From assembly GCF_030519475.1 (NCBI RefSeq), contig NZ_JAUMKD010000002.1, positions 925,501 to 989,500 of the forward strand: 64,000 nt of DNA, written 5' to 3'. Numbering within the stretch: position 1 is the first letter of the stretch; every line of letters begins with the position of its first letter. This document shows positions 8,227 to 17,286 of this stretch, piece by piece. Source of the stretch: Micromonospora sp. C28SCA-DRY-2. Its GTDB lineage: Bacteria; Actinomycetota; Actinomycetes; Mycobacteriales; Micromonosporaceae. The translations under genes and the position numbers were made by a program. A model generated the notes under the pieces. That model was not told the origin of the DNA and made no database searches. It worked only from the letters and a program-made list of their open reading frames with translations.

Positions 8227-10389
8227 ATGACAGACGGTGCGCGGTCGGCGACTGGGCGGGGGTCAGCGCCCCGGGAGGTGGCGACGCACTGCCCGTACTG
8301 CGCCCTCCAGTGCGGGATGACGCTGCGCGAGGAGGCCGGCCGGGTGACGGTGCTGCCCCGGCAGTTCCCCACCAACCGCGGCGGCCTGTGCCAGAAGGGC
8401 TGGACCGCCGCCGAGCTGCTCGACCACCCCGAACGGCTGACCACGCCGCTGCTGCGCGACCCCGGCACCGGCGAACTGCGCCCGGCGAGCTGGGAAGCCG
8501 CGCTGGACCGGATCGTCACCGGCATCCGCGCCGTCCAGCGTGGACACGGCCCGGACGCGGTAGCCGTCTTCGGCGGCGGCGGGCTCACCAACGAGAAGGC
8601 GTACGCGCTGGGCAAGTTCGCCCGGGTGGCGCTGCGTACCCGGCACATCGACTACAACGGCCGGTTCTGCATGTCCTCGGCGGCGGCCGCCGGGCTGCGC
8701 GCCTTCGGCGTCGACCGGGGCCTGCCGTTCCCGCTGGCCGACCTCGGGCGGGCCGACACGCTGCTGCTGGTCGGGGCGAACCCGGCGGAGACCATGCCCC
8801 CGCTGGTGCGCTGGCTGACCGAGCAGCGCGAACGGGGCGGCCGGCTGATCGTGGTCGACCCCCGGGTCACCGCCACCGCCCGGCTGGCCGACCTGCACCT
8901 GCAACCGCTGCCCGGCACCGACCTGGCGGTGGCCAACGCGCTGCTGCACATCGCGCTCACCGAGGGCTGGGTCGACCGGGCGTACGTCGACACCCGCACC
9001 ACCGGCTTCCCGGCCGTCCGGCGCAGCGTGGCGGGCTGGTGGCCGGCCCGCGCCGAGGCGCTGTCCGGGGTGCCGGTGGCCGACCTGGAGGCGACCGCCC
9101 GGGCGCTGGGCACCGCCGAGCGGGCCGTCATCCTCACCGCGCGCGGCGCCGAGCAGCACGCCAAGGGCGTGGACACGGTCACCGGCTTCGTGAACCTGGC
9201 GCTCGCCCTCGGCCTGCCCGGCCGGCCCGGCTCCGGCTACGGCTGCCTCACCGGCCAGGGCAACGGACAGGGCGGACGGGAGCACGGGCAGAAGGCCGAC
9301 CAGCTCCCCGGCTACCGGCGGATCGACGACCCGGCGGCCCGGGAGCACGTCGCCGGGGTGTGGGGGGTGCCGGCCGGCGAGCTGCCCGGGCCGGGCGTGC
9401 CGGCGTACCGGTTGCTGGACTCGCTGGGCACCCCGGCCGGTCCGAAGGCGCTGCTGGTCTTCGGCTCCAACCCGGTGGTCTCCGCGCCCCGCGCCGCCCG
9501 GGTCGAGCGCCGGCTGCGCGACCTCGACCTGCTGGTGGTGGCCGACTTCCTGCTCTCCGAGACGGCCGCGCTGGCCGACGTGGTGCTGCCCACCGCCCAG
9601 TGGGCCGAGGAGGACGGCACCATGACCAACCTGGAGGGTCGGGTGCTGCGCCGCCGGGCGCTGCGCGAACCGCCCCCGGGCGTCCGTACCGACCTGGCCG
9701 TGCTGGCCGACCTCGCGGCCCGGCTCGCCACCCCCGGCGAGGACGGCGGCGGTGGCGGGGCCGGGGCGGCCAGCGGCGCGGCGGCGCGCTTCCCGACCGA
9801 CCCGCGGACCGTCTTCGCCGAGCTGCGGCGGGCCTCCGCCGGCGGACCCGCCGACTACGCCGGGGTCAGCTGGGAGCGGATCGACGCCGCCGACGGGGTC
9901 TGGTGGCCCTGCCCGGACGAGGACGGCCCGGACACCCCCCGCCTCTTCGCCGACCGGTTCGCCACCCCGGACGGGCGGGCCCGGTTCCACCCGGTCGAGC
10001 ACCGGCCGGCGGCCGAGGAGGTCTGCCCGGAGTACCCGCTGTACTTCACCACCGGCCGGGTGCTCGCCCAGTACCAGTCCGGCACCCAGACCCGGCGGGT
10101 GGCGGCGCTGCGCCGGGCCGCCCCGAGCGCCTTCGTCGAGCTGCATCCCGACCTGGCCGACCGGCTCGGGGTGACCGACGGCGAGCCGGTCCGGGTGGTC
10201 TCCCGCCGGGGCGAGCTGCGGGCGCCGGCCCGGCTCAGCCCCGGCATCCGGCCGGACACCGTCTTCGCCCCGTTCCACTGGGGCGGCGCCGGGCGGGCCA
10301 ACTCGGTCACCAACGACGCGGTGGACCCGGTCTCGGGGATGCCGGAATTCAAGATCTGCGCCGTACGGGTGGAGAGGGTGGAACCGTGA
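8227..10389 (+). CDS. nasA: assimilatory nitrate reductase catalytic subunit (molybdopterin oxidoreductase)
   Basis: Cytoplasmic enzyme reducing nitrate to nitrite. 720 residues of the NasA/NarB branch of the DMSO-reductase family. The N-terminal [4Fe-4S] site is HCPYCALQCG with the fourth cysteine in GGLCQKGW. The probable Mo-ligand cysteine is in NGRFCMSSAA. The Mo-bis-MGD contacts include the glycine-rich region GCLTGQGNGQGGREHGQKA, and the C-terminal molydopterin-dinucleotide domain starts near PLYFTTGRVLAQYQSGTQTR. No signal peptide, consistent with an assimilatory enzyme. The ATG lacks an obvious ribosome site. The stop overlaps the next gene (GTGA), so the pair is translationally coupled. 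Confidence 0.93.
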   Translation: MTDGARSATGRGSAPREVATHCPYCALQCGMTLREEAGRVTVLPRQFPTNRGGLCQKGWTAAELLDHPERLTTPLLRDPGTGELRPASWEAALDRIVTGIRAVQRGHGPDAVAVFGGGGLTNEKAYALGKFARVALRTRHIDYNGRFCMSSAAAAGLRAFGVDRGLPFPLADLGRADTLLLVGANPAETMPPLVRWLTEQRERGGRLIVVDPRVTATARLADLHLQPLPGTDLAVANALLHIALTEGWVDRAYVDTRTTGFPAVRRSVAGWWPARAEALSGVPVADLEATARALGTAERAVILTARGAEQHAKGVDTVTGFVNLALALGLPGRPGSGYGCLTGQGNGQGGREHGQKADQLPGYRRIDDPAAREHVAGVWGVPAGELPGPGVPAYRLLDSLGTPAGPKALLVFGSNPVVSAPRAARVERRLRDLDLLVVADFLLSETAALADVVLPTAQWAEEDGTMTNLEGRVLRRRALREPPPGVRTDLAVLADLAARLATPGEDGGGGGAGAASGAAARFPTDPRTVFAELRRASAGGPADYAGVSWERIDAADGVWWPCPDEDGPDTPRLFADRFATPDGRARFHPVEHRPAAEEVCPEYPLYFTTGRVLAQYQSGTQTRRVAALRRAAPSAFVELHPDLADRLGVTDGEPVRVVSRRGELRAPARLSPGIRPDTVFAPFHWGGAGRANSVTNDAVDPVSGMPEFKICAVRVERVEP

Positions 10390-11825
10390 CCGACCGGGTG
10401 GTGATCGTCGGCAACGGGATGGCCGGGGCGCGGCTCGCCAGCGAGCTGCACGCCCGGGGCGGGGACCGCAAGGTCACCGTGCTCGGCGCTGAGCCGCACC
10501 GGGCGTACAACCGGATCATGCTGTCCACCCTGCTCGCCGGGAAGGTCGGCGAGCCGGACGTGGAGCTGGCCGAGGTCGCCGGCCAGGGCGTCGACCTGCG
10601 CACCGGGGTGACCGTGACGGCCGTCGACCGGACGGCGCGCACGGTGCACACCGCCGACGGCGACCGGATTGGCTACGACCACCTGGTGCTGGCCACCGGC
10701 AGCCGGGCCATCGTGCCGCCGCTGCCCGGGCTGGACGGCGACCGGCTGCCCCCGCGGGTGGCCGCGTTCCGCACCCTGGACGACTGCCGGCGGATCCTCG
10801 CCGCGGCCCGCGGCGCACGCCGCGCCCTGGTGCTCGGCGGCGGGCTGCTCGGCCTGGAGGCGGCCCGCGGGCTCGCCGCCCGGGGGCTCGACGTCGGCGT
10901 GGTGCACCCGGTGCCGTACCTGATGGAGCGGCAGCTCGACCCGGCCGGCGCGGCGGTGCTCGCCGACACGCTCGCCGGCCTCGGCGTGACCACCCACCTT
11001 GCGGTGGCCGCCACCGGGCTGGCGGCGGACGCCGACGGGGTGGCGCTGACGCTGGCCGACGGCCGGACGCTCACCGCCGACCTGCTGGTGCTCTCCTGCG
11101 GCGTACGCCCCGACACCGCGCTCGCCGCGGCGGCCGGGCTGGCCGTGGAACGCGGCGTGCTGGTGGACGACCGGCTGCGCACCAGCGACCGGCGGATCTC
11201 CGCGATCGGCGACTGCGCCCAGCACGACGGCACGCTGACCGGGCTGGTCGCGCCGGCCTGGGCGCAGGCCCGGGTGGTGGCGCAGGTGCTCACCGGGGAG
11301 GACCGGCTGGCCCGCTACCGGCCCCGGCCGGTGGTGACCCGGCTCAAGGCCGCCGGCATCGACCTGGCCGCGATGGGCGAGCCGGAGGGCGGCGAGGCTG
11401 GTGAGGAGCTGACCTTCGCCGACCCGGCCCGCGGCACGTACGCCCGGTTGCGGATCCGCGACGAGCGGCTGACCGGCGCGATCCTGCTCGGCGACAACCC
11501 GGCGGTCGGCACGGTGATCCAGCTCTTCGACCGGGGGCAGCCGGTGCCGGCCGACCGGCGGTCCCTGCTGCTCGGCCGGGCCTTCGGCGCACCCGCCGCG
11601 GCGCCGGCCGCCTCCCCGGCGTTGATGCCGGACGCGGCGACCGTGTGCCAGTGCAACAACGTCAGCAAGGGCGCGCTGGTGAGCTGCTGGCGCTCCGGGG
11701 CCCGGACGGCCGACGCGGTGGTGGCGGCCACCCGCGCCGGCACCGGCTGCGGCGGCTGCCGGGACGCGGTCACCGGCATCGTCGACTGGCTCTCCGAAGT
11801 GGACTCAGTGGAGGTGGCGCGATGA
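10386..11825 (+). CDS. FAD/NAD(P)-dependent oxidoreductase with [2Fe-2S] BFD domain (nitrate reductase electron-transfer protein)
   Basis: Probable electron donor that passes NAD(P)H electrons to the nitrate reductase encoded just before it. 479 residues. FAD-binding motif VVIVGNGMAGARLASEL at the N terminus; NAD-binding motif RRALVLGGGLLGLEAARGLA mid-protein; second FAD contact ISAIGDCAQHDG. The C-terminal BFD-like [2Fe-2S] domain has CQCNN and CGGCRDAV cysteines. The whole protein parallels the N-terminal half of NirB encoded next, so the two look like products of duplication. Start GTG overlaps the nasA stop, and its own stop overlaps nirB (ATGA). Confidence 0.88.
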   Translation: MTDRVVIVGNGMAGARLASELHARGGDRKVTVLGAEPHRAYNRIMLSTLLAGKVGEPDVELAEVAGQGVDLRTGVTVTAVDRTARTVHTADGDRIGYDHLVLATGSRAIVPPLPGLDGDRLPPRVAAFRTLDDCRRILAAARGARRALVLGGGLLGLEAARGLAARGLDVGVVHPVPYLMERQLDPAGAAVLADTLAGLGVTTHLAVAATGLAADADGVALTLADGRTLTADLLVLSCGVRPDTALAAAAGLAVERGVLVDDRLRTSDRRISAIGDCAQHDGTLTGLVAPAWAQARVVAQVLTGEDRLARYRPRPVVTRLKAAGIDLAAMGEPEGGEAGEELTFADPARGTYARLRIRDERLTGAILLGDNPAVGTVIQLFDRGQPVPADRRSLLLGRAFGAPAAAPAASPALMPDAATVCQCNNVSKGALVSCWRSGARTADAVVAATRAGTGCGGCRDAVTGIVDWLSEVDSVEVAR

Positions 11826-14374
11826 GCGAGCGAACCAGCCGGCTCGGTGCGACGGTGCCGCGGGACGGCAGGCTGGTCGTGGTCGGCAACGGCATGGTCG
11901 GGCAGCGCTTCGTCGACGCGCTGCGGGCCCGGGACCCGCAGGGGCGGTGGCGGGTGACGGTGCTCGCCGAGGAGCGCCGCCCGGCGTACGACCGGGTGCG
12001 GCTCTCGGCGTTCTTCGACGGGGTGGGCGCCGACGAGCTCGACCTGCACACCCCGCACCCCGGGGTCGAGCTGCGTCTCGGCGAGCCGGCCACCGCGATC
12101 GACCGGGACCGGCGGGTGGTCACCACCGCGGCCGGCGAGTACCCGTACGACGTGCTGGTGCTGGCCACCGGGTCGTCCGCCTTCGTGCCGCCGGTCGACG
12201 GCGCGGCGCTGCCCGGGGTCTTCGTCTACCGCACCCTGGACGACCTGGAGGCGATCCGCGAGCACGCCCGCGGCCGGCGCACCGGCGCGGTGATCGGTGG
12301 TGGCCTGCTCGGGCTGGAGGCGGCGAACGCGCTGCGCCTGCTCGGCCTGGCCACCAGCGTTGTCGAGTTCGCGCCCCGGCTGATGCCGGTGCAGGTCGAC
12401 ACGGCCGGCGGGGCGATGCTCCGCCGTTACGTCGACGAGCTGGGCGTGGCCACCCACCTCGGCACCGCCACCACCGCGATCCGCTCCGGCCCCGACGGCA
12501 CGGTCGCCGGCCTGGAGCTGGCCGACGGCGGCAGCGTCGACGCCGACCTGGTGGTCGTGGCGGCCGGCATCCGCCCCCGCGACGAGCTGGCCCGGGCGGC
12601 CGGCCTGCCGCTCGGCCCGCGCGGCGGGGTGCTGGTCGACGGCACCTGCCGCACTGCCGACGAGCGGATCTGGGCGGTCGGCGAGTGCGCGGCGGTGGAC
12701 GGCACCTGCCACGGCCTGGTCGCCCCCGGCTACGCGATGGCCGAGGTGGTGGCCGACCGGCTGGTCGGCGGCGCGGCCACCTTCCCCGGCGCGGACACCG
12801 CCACCAAGCTCAAGCTGCTCGGCGTCGACGTCGCCTCGTTCGGCGACGCGCACGGCACCACCCCCGGCTGCCTGGACGTGACGTTCACCGACCCGGCCAC
12901 CCGGGTCTACGCCAAGCTGGTCCTCTCCGACGACGCGAAGACCCTGCTCGGCGGGGTGCTGGTGGGCGACGCGAGCGCCTACCCGACGCTGCGGGCCAGC
13001 GTCGGCGGGCCGCTGCCGGCTCCCCCGCTGGCGCTGCTCGCCCCCGAGGGCGCGGCGGGCGCGGGGGCCGGCACGCTGCCCGCCGGCGCCCAGGTCTGCT
13101 CGTGCAACGCGGTCACCCGGGCCGACATCGACGACGCGATCGCCGGCGGCTGCGCGGACGTGCCGGCGCTCAAGGCGTGCACCCGGGCCGGCACCAGCTG
13201 CGGCTCCTGCGTGCCGATGCTCAAGCAGCTGCTGGGCGCGGCCGGGGTGAAGCAGTCGACGGCGCTCTGCGAGCACTTCGACGCCAGCCGGCAGGAGCTG
13301 TTCGACATCATCCGGGTCCGCGGCATCCGCACCTTCTCCCGGCTGGTCGCCGAGCACGGCCGGGGTCGCGGCTGCGACATCTGCAAGCCGGTGGTCGCCT
13401 CGATCCTCGCCTCGCTCGGCAGCGGGCACGTGCTCGACGGCGAGCAGGCGTCGTTGCAGGACACCAACGACCACTTCCTGGCCAACCTGCAACGCGACGG
13501 CAGCTACTCGGTGGTGCCGCGGATCCCGGGCGGCGAGATCACCCCGGAGAAGCTCATCGTGATCGGCGAGGTGGCCCGGGACTTCCGGCTCTACACGAAG
13601 ATCACCGGCGGGCAGCGGATCGACCTGTTCGGCGCCCGGGTCGAGCAACTGCCGCGGATCTGGCGGCGGCTGGTGGACGCCGGCTTCGAGTCCGGGCACG
13701 CGTACGGCAAGGCGCTGCGGACGGTGAAGTCCTGCGTCGGATCCACCTGGTGCCGGTACGGGGTGCAGGACTCGGTCGGGCTGGCCATCGCGCTGGAGCT
13801 GCGCTACCGGGGACTGCGCGCCCCACACAAGATCAAGTCAGCGGTCTCCGGCTGCGCCCGGGAGTGCGCCGAGGCCCGCAGCAAGGACTTCGGCATCATC
13901 GCCACGGAGACCGGCTGGAACCTCTACGTCGGCGGCAACGGCGGCTTCCGGCCCCGGCACGCCGACCTGTTCGCCACCGACCTGTCCACCGAGGCGCTGA
14001 CCACGCTGATCGACCGGTTCCTCATGTACTACATCCGCACCGCCGACCGGCTGCAACGCACCGCCGCCTGGATCGAGGCGATGGACGGCGGCCTGGACCA
14101 CCTGCGCTCGGTGATCGTGGACGACTCGCTCGGCCTCTGCGCCGAACTGGACGCCGCGATGGCCCGGCACGTCGAGTCCTACTCGGACGAGTGGCGCGAC
14201 GTGCTCGACGACCCGGACCGGCTGCGCCGGTTCACCTCCTTCGTCAACGCTCCCGACGTGCCCGACCCGTCCATCAGCTTCACCCTCGAACGCGGCCAGC
14301 CGGTGCCGGCCGGCGGACCGCCGCCGGCCGCCCGGCAGCCGGTCGCGCTGGGACTGCCGGAGGTGCGCCGATGA
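11822..14374 (+). CDS. nirB: NAD(P)H-dependent nitrite reductase large subunit
   Basis: Six-electron reduction of nitrite to ammonium in the cytoplasm, with NirD. 850 residues, normal length. Order: FAD domain (LVVVGNGMVGQRFVDAL), NAD domain (GAVIGGGLLGLEAANAL), FAD contact AVGECAAVDG, [2Fe-2S] BFD domain (CSCNAV ... CGSCVPML), ferredoxin-like half-domain, then the siroheme/[4Fe-4S] domain. The cluster and siroheme ligands are the four cysteines in SCVGSTWCRYG and SGCARECAEA. All expected centres are intact. Translationally coupled to the flavoprotein gene before it and to nirD after it by ATGA overlaps. Confidence 0.97.
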   Translation: MSERTSRLGATVPRDGRLVVVGNGMVGQRFVDALRARDPQGRWRVTVLAEERRPAYDRVRLSAFFDGVGADELDLHTPHPGVELRLGEPATAIDRDRRVVTTAAGEYPYDVLVLATGSSAFVPPVDGAALPGVFVYRTLDDLEAIREHARGRRTGAVIGGGLLGLEAANALRLLGLATSVVEFAPRLMPVQVDTAGGAMLRRYVDELGVATHLGTATTAIRSGPDGTVAGLELADGGSVDADLVVVAAGIRPRDELARAAGLPLGPRGGVLVDGTCRTADERIWAVGECAAVDGTCHGLVAPGYAMAEVVADRLVGGAATFPGADTATKLKLLGVDVASFGDAHGTTPGCLDVTFTDPATRVYAKLVLSDDAKTLLGGVLVGDASAYPTLRASVGGPLPAPPLALLAPEGAAGAGAGTLPAGAQVCSCNAVTRADIDDAIAGGCADVPALKACTRAGTSCGSCVPMLKQLLGAAGVKQSTALCEHFDASRQELFDIIRVRGIRTFSRLVAEHGRGRGCDICKPVVASILASLGSGHVLDGEQASLQDTNDHFLANLQRDGSYSVVPRIPGGEITPEKLIVIGEVARDFRLYTKITGGQRIDLFGARVEQLPRIWRRLVDAGFESGHAYGKALRTVKSCVGSTWCRYGVQDSVGLAIALELRYRGLRAPHKIKSAVSGCARECAEARSKDFGIIATETGWNLYVGGNGGFRPRHADLFATDLSTEALTTLIDRFLMYYIRTADRLQRTAAWIEAMDGGLDHLRSVIVDDSLGLCAELDAAMARHVESYSDEWRDVLDDPDRLRRFTSFVNAPDVPDPSISFTLERGQPVPAGGPPPAARQPVALGLPEVRR

Positions 14375-14715
14375 CCACGATGCTGCTGAGCTGGATCCCG
14401 GTCTGCCCGCTGGACCGGCTGGAACCGGACCGGGGCGTCGCCGCGCTGGTCGACGGCGTGCAGGTGGCGCTCTTCCGCACCGCCGGCGAACTGTTCGCGG
14501 TGGACAACCTCGACCCGGTCGGCGGGGCGTACGTGCTCTCCCGGGGGATCGTGGGCAGCCGGGGCGGGGTGCCGACCGTCGCCTCGCCGCTGCACAAGCA
14601 GGTCTACGACCTGCGTACCGGGGCCTGCCTCGACCTGCCGGGGGTGTCCGTGCCGCGGCACGACGTGCGGTGCCGGGCCGGCGTGGTCGAGGTGCGGCTG
14701 CGACAGGAGGGGTGA
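14371..14715 (+). CDS. nirD: nitrite reductase small subunit NirD
   Basis: Small partner of NirB with a Rieske-like fold but without Rieske cluster ligands. 114 residues: the segment ELFAVDNLDPVGGAYVLSRG, then SPLHKQVYDLRTG, where the Cys/His pairs of true Rieske proteins are missing as usual for NirD. Begins at an ATG overlapping the nirB stop. Required for full NirB activity in studied systems. Confidence 0.94.
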   Translation: MTTMLLSWIPVCPLDRLEPDRGVAALVDGVQVALFRTAGELFAVDNLDPVGGAYVLSRGIVGSRGGVPTVASPLHKQVYDLRTGACLDLPGVSVPRHDVRCRAGVVEVRLRQEG

Positions 14716-15804
14716 ATGCGCGACGAACTGGCCGGCTTCACCATCGGGGTGACCGCCGACCGGCGGCGGGACGAACTGGCCGCGCTGCTGCAACGGCGGG
14801 GGGCCCGGGTGGTGCTCGCCCCGGCCCTGCGGATCGTGCCGCTGGCCGACGACACCGAACTGCGCGAGGCCACCCGGGCCTGCCTGGACCGGCCGCCGGA
14901 CATCGTAATGGCGAACACCGGCATCGGGATGCGCGGCTGGCTGGAGGCGGCCGAGGGCTGGGGGCTGGCCGAGCCGCTGCGCTCGGTGCTCGCCGAGGCG
15001 TACGTGGTGGCCCGGGGGCCGAAGGCACGCGGGGCGATCCGCGCCGCCGGCCTGCACGACCAGTGGTCACCGGCCTCGGAGAGCTGCGACGAGGTGGTCG
15101 ACCACCTGCGCCGGCGCGGCGTGGCCGGGCAGGTGATCGCCATGCAGCTGCACGGCGAGCGGCAGCCGGAGTGCACCCTCGCCCTGGAGGCGGCCGGGGC
15201 CACGGTGATCGAGGTGCCGGTCTACCGGTGGGCGCCGCCCACCGACCCGGCCCCGCTGCACCGGCTGATCGACCTGGTCGCCGCGCGGCTGGTCGACGCG
15301 GTCACCTTCACCTCGGCCCCGGCGGCGGAGGCGCTGCTGCGCGCCGCCGGCGACCGCACCGAGGCGGTGCTGGCGGCGTTCCGCAGCGACGTGCTGGCCA
15401 GCTGCGTCGGGTCGGTGACCGCGGAGCCGCTGCTGCGCCGGGGGGTGCCGGTGAGTGCGCCCGGTCGGGCCCGGCTGGGCGCGCTGGTGCGGACCATCGT
15501 CGACGAGCTGCCCCGCCGGACGGTCAGCCTGAAGGCGGCCGGCCACCTGCTCACCCTGCGCGGGCACGCCGCCGTGGTCGACGGCGAACTGCGCCCGCTG
15601 GCGCCCGCCCCGATGGCGGTGCTGCGGGCGCTGGCGCACTCCCCCGGCCGGGTGCTGTCCCGCACCGCGCTGCTGCGCACGCTGCCCCGCGGCGCGGACG
15701 AGCACGCCGTGGAGATGGCGGTGGCCCGGCTCCGTGCCGGCCTGCGCGCTCCCCGCGTCGTGCAGACCGTCGTCAAGCGCGGCTACCGGCTCCGCGTCGA
15801 CTAG
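14716..15804 (+). CDS. uroporphyrinogen-III synthase fused to OmpR-type winged-helix domain
   Basis: Residues 1 to about 255 form a HemD domain, which closes hydroxymethylbilane to uroporphyrinogen III, the precursor of the siroheme used by NirB. Residues about 270-362 form an OmpR/PhoB-like winged helix (PMAVLRALAHSPGRVLSRTA ... VVKRGYRLRVD). No receiver domain is present. The same fusion type is known next to nitrite reductase genes in mycobacteria. Start ATG directly abuts the nirD stop, with CAGGAGGGG as ribosome site, so it is the last gene of the operon. It may be an enzyme, a transcription regulator or both; the catalytic state of the HemD part cannot be judged from motifs because the family is poorly conserved. 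Confidence 0.88.
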   Translation: MRDELAGFTIGVTADRRRDELAALLQRRGARVVLAPALRIVPLADDTELREATRACLDRPPDIVMANTGIGMRGWLEAAEGWGLAEPLRSVLAEAYVVARGPKARGAIRAAGLHDQWSPASESCDEVVDHLRRRGVAGQVIAMQLHGERQPECTLALEAAGATVIEVPVYRWAPPTDPAPLHRLIDLVAARLVDAVTFTSAPAAEALLRAAGDRTEAVLAAFRSDVLASCVGSVTAEPLLRRGVPVSAPGRARLGALVRTIVDELPRRTVSLKAAGHLLTLRGHAAVVDGELRPLAPAPMAVLRALAHSPGRVLSRTALLRTLPRGADEHAVEMAVARLRAGLRAPRVVQTVVKRGYRLRVD

Positions 15805-15820
15805 TCCCGGCCGGGCCGGG

Positions 15821-16444
15821 TCAGCCGACCGGGGTCGGGAAGCCGCGACCGTGTTCCGCCTGCAACCGCAGCATGGCGTGCTCGACGACGGTCACCAGCA
15901 CCTGCTTCACCGACTCGCGCCGCCGGGCGTCGCACATCACCAGCGGCACGTCCGGCGGGATCGCCAGCGCCTCGCGGACCTCGCCCAGCTCGTACTCGGG
16001 GGCGCCGTCGAACCGGTTCAGCGCCACCACGTACGGCAGCTTGCGGTTCTCGAAGTAGTCCAGCGGCGCGAAGGCGTCGGTGATCCGGCGGGTGTCCACC
16101 AGCACCGCGGCGCCCACCGCGCCCCGGATGATCTCGTCCCACATGAACCAGAAACGGGTCTGGCCCGGCGTGCCGAAGAGGTAGAGGATCAGGTCCTGGG
16201 CCATGGTGATCCGGCCGAAGTCCATGGCGACCGTGGTGGTCTCCTTGCCGGGCACCTTCGACGGGTCGTCGATGCCGACGCCGGCCGCCGTCATCACCGC
16301 CTCGGTGGTCAGCGGAGTGATCTCGGAGATCGCGCCGACCAGGGTCGTCTTGCCCACGCCGAAGCCGCCCGCGACCACGATCTTCGCGGAGATGATCTCC
16401 CGGCTGCGGCTCGCCCCGGCGGGGTCATAGTTCGCGAAGTCCAC
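15821..16444 (-). CDS. conservon GTP-binding protein (CvnD type)
   Basis: Small Ras/Rab-like GTPase, 207 residues. P-loop GGFGVGKTT, G3-like LYLFGTPGQTRFW (DxxG replaced by the TPGQ form typical of this family) and the base-recognition NRFD. Fourth gene of the cvnA-B-C-D set in which a sensor-kinase-like protein, a roadblock protein and a DUF742 protein are thought to form a membrane signalling complex resembling eukaryotic G-protein systems. Overlaps cvnC by 20 bases. Converges with the nitrate operon with 16 bases between the stops. Confidence 0.92.
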   Translation of the reverse strand: MDFANYDPAGASRSREIISAKIVVAGGFGVGKTTLVGAISEITPLTTEAVMTAAGVGIDDPSKVPGKETTTVAMDFGRITMAQDLILYLFGTPGQTRFWFMWDEIIRGAVGAAVLVDTRRITDAFAPLDYFENRKLPYVVALNRFDGAPEYELGEVREALAIPPDVPLVMCDARRRESVKQVLVTVVEHAMLRLQAEHGRGFPTPVG

Positions 16445-16790
16445 TTAGCACCCTTCCAAGCAGGTTCATCCGCTCCTCGTAGCCCTCGGCCGGAGCGGCG
16501 GTGTGTAGCGTCAGCAGGCCCTCGGCCACCATGTCGGCGACCAGCACCCGGGCGACCCCCAACGGCATCCGGGTGTACGCGGCGATCTCCGCCAGCGACT
16601 GCGCCCGGCCTTCGCAGACCGTGGCGATGCGGTGCTTGTCGTGCCCGGCGAACCGGGACTCGGCCACCGCCGTGGGACTGGCGGAGAGCACCGCCTCCAG
16701 GGCGATGACCTGCCGGGGCTCGGTGCGACCGCGGGTGACCGCGTACGGGCGCACGAGCTCGCCACGCGGGTCCGCACGGCGGTGGTCCAT
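16425..16790 (-). CDS. DUF742 protein (CvnC type)
   Basis: 121 residues; DUF742 domain with LVRPYAVTRGRTEP near the N terminus and a winged-helix-like segment around LAEIAAYTRMPLGVARVLVA followed by GLLTLH. Third conservon gene; proteins of this family interact with the GTPase and roadblock members. No catalytic motif. Its 3' end overlaps the start of the GTPase gene, implying coupled translation. Confidence 0.9.
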   Translation of the reverse strand: MDHRRADPRGELVRPYAVTRGRTEPRQVIALEAVLSASPTAVAESRFAGHDKHRIATVCEGRAQSLAEIAAYTRMPLGVARVLVADMVAEGLLTLHTAAPAEGYEERMNLLGRVLSGLREL

Positions 16791-16878
16791 CCGCGGTCAC
16801 CTCCTCTCCCCGACCGGAGCCCGACGGCCCCGGATCACGTGTCCCTGGTCGACGCGCGAGCCGGCGCGTCGCCGCCGG

Positions 16879-17286
16879 CTACGACCGCACCGCGTCCCGG
16901 GGCAGCGGCACCAGCGCGGCGCCGACCCGCTCGACCAGCAGTGCCATCTCGTAGCCGACCTGACCGACGTCGCAGCTGCGGGCCGCGAGCACGGCCATCG
17001 ACGAGCCGTCGCTGATGGACATCAGGAACAGGTAGCCGCTGTCCATCTCGATGACCGTCTGCAGCACGCCGCCGGCGCTGAACATCCGCGCCGCGCCCTC
17101 GGTCAGGCTGACCACGCCGGAGGTGATCGCCGCCAGCTGGTCCGCCCGGTCCGCCGGCAGGTCCCGGGAGGAGGCGAGCAGCAGCCCGTCGGCGGACACC
17201 GCCACCACGTGGGCGATACCCGCCACGCTGTCGGCGAAGTTGGTGAGCAGCCAACCCATGTCCTGCATCGCAGCTGGCCTGTTCAT
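16879..17286 (-). CDS. roadblock/LC7 domain protein (CvnB type)
   Basis: 135 residues, a single roadblock/LC7 fold: MGWLLTNFADSVAGIAHVVA, then VSADGLLLASSRDL and a C-terminal helix. Related to MglB-type regulators of small GTPases, so it probably modulates the conservon GTPase. ATG 17286 has AAGGAG eight bases upstream and overlaps the stop of the sensor gene (ATGA). Confidence 0.93.
   Translation of the reverse strand: MNRPAAMQDMGWLLTNFADSVAGIAHVVAVSADGLLLASSRDLPADRADQLAAITSGVVSLTEGAARMFSAGGVLQTVIEMDSGYLFLMSISDGSSMAVLAARSCDVGQVGYEMALLVERVGAALVPLPRDAVRS

Noticed and set aside
8263..10278. Long open frame of 671 codons on the minus strand across nasA
   Set aside because: Shadow of the high-GC coding frame; the plus-strand frame has all molybdoenzyme motifs and the minus frame has none.
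8310..10385. 5' extension of the flavoprotein frame through nasA
   Set aside because: The frame is open but overlaps nasA completely; the FAD motif begins right after GTG 10386.
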